DNA from: Ruminococcaceae bacterium UBA3451
GTDB taxonomy: Bacteria; Bacillota; Clostridia; Oscillospirales; Acutalibacteraceae
Assembly (NCBI GenBank): GCA_002378845.1
Contig: DFRY01000037.1
Coordinates: forward strand, 1,918 to 9,151
Direction of reading: 5' to 3'
DNA length: 7,234 bases
Positions within the stretch are counted from its first letter, which is position 1. Each line of letters begins with the position of its first letter. Below are positions 6,287-7,234 of this stretch, in pieces. The position numbers and the translations under genes were made by a program. Under the pieces are notes generated by a model that ran no database searches, had not been told where the DNA came from, and saw only the letters and a list, made by a program, of their open reading frames with translations.

Positions 6287-6315
6287 ATTATATAAGGTAT
6301 CTCCTGAATTTTTCA
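6287..6315 (-). promoter_or_regulatory. Probable promoter of yaaA-bcp
   Basis: On the minus strand a perfect TATAAT (6287-6292) sits 17 bases after a weak minus-35, TGAAAA (6310-6315). The start of transcription would be near 6280, giving a leader of about 45 bases to the yaaA ATG. The TTATATAA around the minus-10 has some resemblance to a PerR box (TTATAATnATTATAA) but matches too few positions to call. Confidence 0.5.
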
Positions 6316-6503
6316 TTTTTACTTATAGCTTTATCCAGATAGACTCCCTATTCGAGTTTTGTATTTTCAATAACTGATCCATATGGAAGGAATCTTCTTC
6401 GAGAAAGAGGTCTCAAATACCATTACCACCATGCCAAAAGGAACAACTCTGCAGGCTACTGAAAATCACATTGTGGAACGTGCTTATCATACACCCTCTT
6501 TTA

Positions 6504-7148
6504 TCATTTTAACAGCTGTTCTTTTATTTGTTTCGATTTTTCAGTCAGTAAAGCCGCTTGCGTGTCCTCACCCAACCGTTCATATATATTGGACTGTTGA
6601 TCGTATAAAATTGACTGAATGAAAAGGTTGTCATTCGCCTTTATAAGGTCATTACTGAAATCCAACGCCCACTTTAAATCATTCACTGGAATAGAGTCAT
6701 TGTGAATCATCAGCTGCAATGGCAAAACCACAGCGGAATTATTCGTCAAGGCTGGTGCGTATTTACGATATGCTTCCTTAAAACCGGAAAAATCATTTAT
6801 GTAATAAAATGCTTCTATGTACCGTTCTGCATAAATTAGGCGTTGATTTTCTTCTAATCGATCATCGGACAAGATTCTCGGATAATAAACCATTTGTTCC
6901 GAATAATTTCTCGATAATGCCAGACTTGTTCCTAATTTTAAAAGTACTTCATCGCTTTTTGTTCTGTTGTAGCTTATCTCATACCAATAAATCGATTTTT
7001 CAGGAGATTTCCGGTTGTTTAAATACCAATCACCTATTTTCTCCGCATGAAGCCAACATGAGACTACCATAGTAACAACCAATAAAATAATAAAAATTAA
7101 TCCGAATCCTATTCTTTTATACGCATTTTGTTTTGATGGGCTAATCAT
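6504..7148 (-). CDS. Membrane-anchored or lipoprotein helical-repeat (TPR-like) protein of unknown function (214 aa)
   Basis: I do not recognise the family. Residues 12-33 form a hydrophobic segment after a basic N-terminus, and VVSC (28-31) fits a lipobox, so the product is either a lipoprotein attached at Cys31 or a single-pass membrane protein. The rest, outside the membrane, is alpha-helical, rich in tyrosine and asparagine, with spacing suggestive of TPR/SEL1-like helical repeats (for example about 36-90 and 175-210); such domains usually hold partner proteins. The ATG at 7148 has only a distant GGGAG, 12 bases upstream, and no better in-frame start is visible, so the start is less certain. 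The gene is more AT-rich than the rest of the window, which may mean acquisition by transfer. No clear terminator follows it. Confidence 0.72.
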   Translation of the reverse strand: MISPSKQNAYKRIGFGLIFIILLVVTMVVSCWLHAEKIGDWYLNNRKSPEKSIYWYEISYNRTKSDEVLLKLGTSLALSRNYSEQMVYYPRILSDDRLEENQRLIYAERYIEAFYYINDFSGFKEAYRKYAPALTNNSAVVLPLQLMIHNDSIPVNDLKWALDFSNDLIKANDNLFIQSILYDQQSNIYERLGEDTQAALLTEKSKQIKEQLLK

Positions 7149-7234
7149 GAATTCAAAATACTCCCTGCTAAATTACAAATTCAAGTCAAAGGTGCACCTG
7201 CTTGAATTATATATAACTTTTCAAAGAATGAAAT

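Noticed and set aside
6280..6295. PerR box near the yaaA promoter
   Set aside because: Only about nine of fourteen defined positions match the consensus, and AT-rich promoter DNA gives such matches by chance.

Overview
The window looks like a piece of chromosome from a motile, probably spore-forming member of the Clostridia (Firmicutes), perhaps near the Oscillospiraceae/Ruminococcaceae. The reasons are strong GGAGG-type ribosome binding sites, a TTG start, Gram-positive LexA boxes (CGAAC-N4-GTTCG type), a short collagen-like surface protein of a kind common in spore formers, and a clostridial-style chemotaxis receptor. The genus is inference. Base composition is moderate in the core genes and clearly more AT-rich at the right end and in the 974-1349 gap.

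Layout, left to right. (1) 1-973, minus strand: N-terminal two thirds of a methyl-accepting chemotaxis protein, cut by the window edge, with a candidate SigD-like promoter upstream. (2) 1350-1934, plus: an unrecognised 194-aa exported or membrane-anchored protein with its own terminator. (3) 2035-4260, plus: a compact SOS cassette. A near-consensus SigA promoter carrying two LexA boxes drives a Y-family translesion DNA polymerase, an 87-aa protein of unknown function, and an SRAP (HMCES/YedK-type) abasic-site-crosslinking protein, ending in a terminator. (4) 4273-4824, minus: a short collagen-like protein with a C1q/BclA-like C-terminal domain. (5) 4957-6315, minus: a two-gene peroxide-defence operon, yaaA then bcp, overlapping by 17 nt and ending in a perfect hairpin terminator. 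(6) 6504-7148, minus: an AT-rich, unrecognised membrane-anchored or lipoprotein helical-repeat protein.

How the genes work together. The SOS cassette is the most interesting unit: a lesion-bypass polymerase and a protein that shields abasic sites in single-stranded DNA share a damage-inducible transcript with a small uncharacterised protein placed exactly between them. yaaA and bcp both act against hydrogen peroxide: YaaA limits free iron and Fenton damage in E. coli, and Bcp reduces peroxides. Thus two separate stress-defence units, oxidative and DNA damage, lie close together, though nothing in the sequence links their regulation. No tRNA, rRNA, CRISPR array, insertion sequence or attachment site was recognised.
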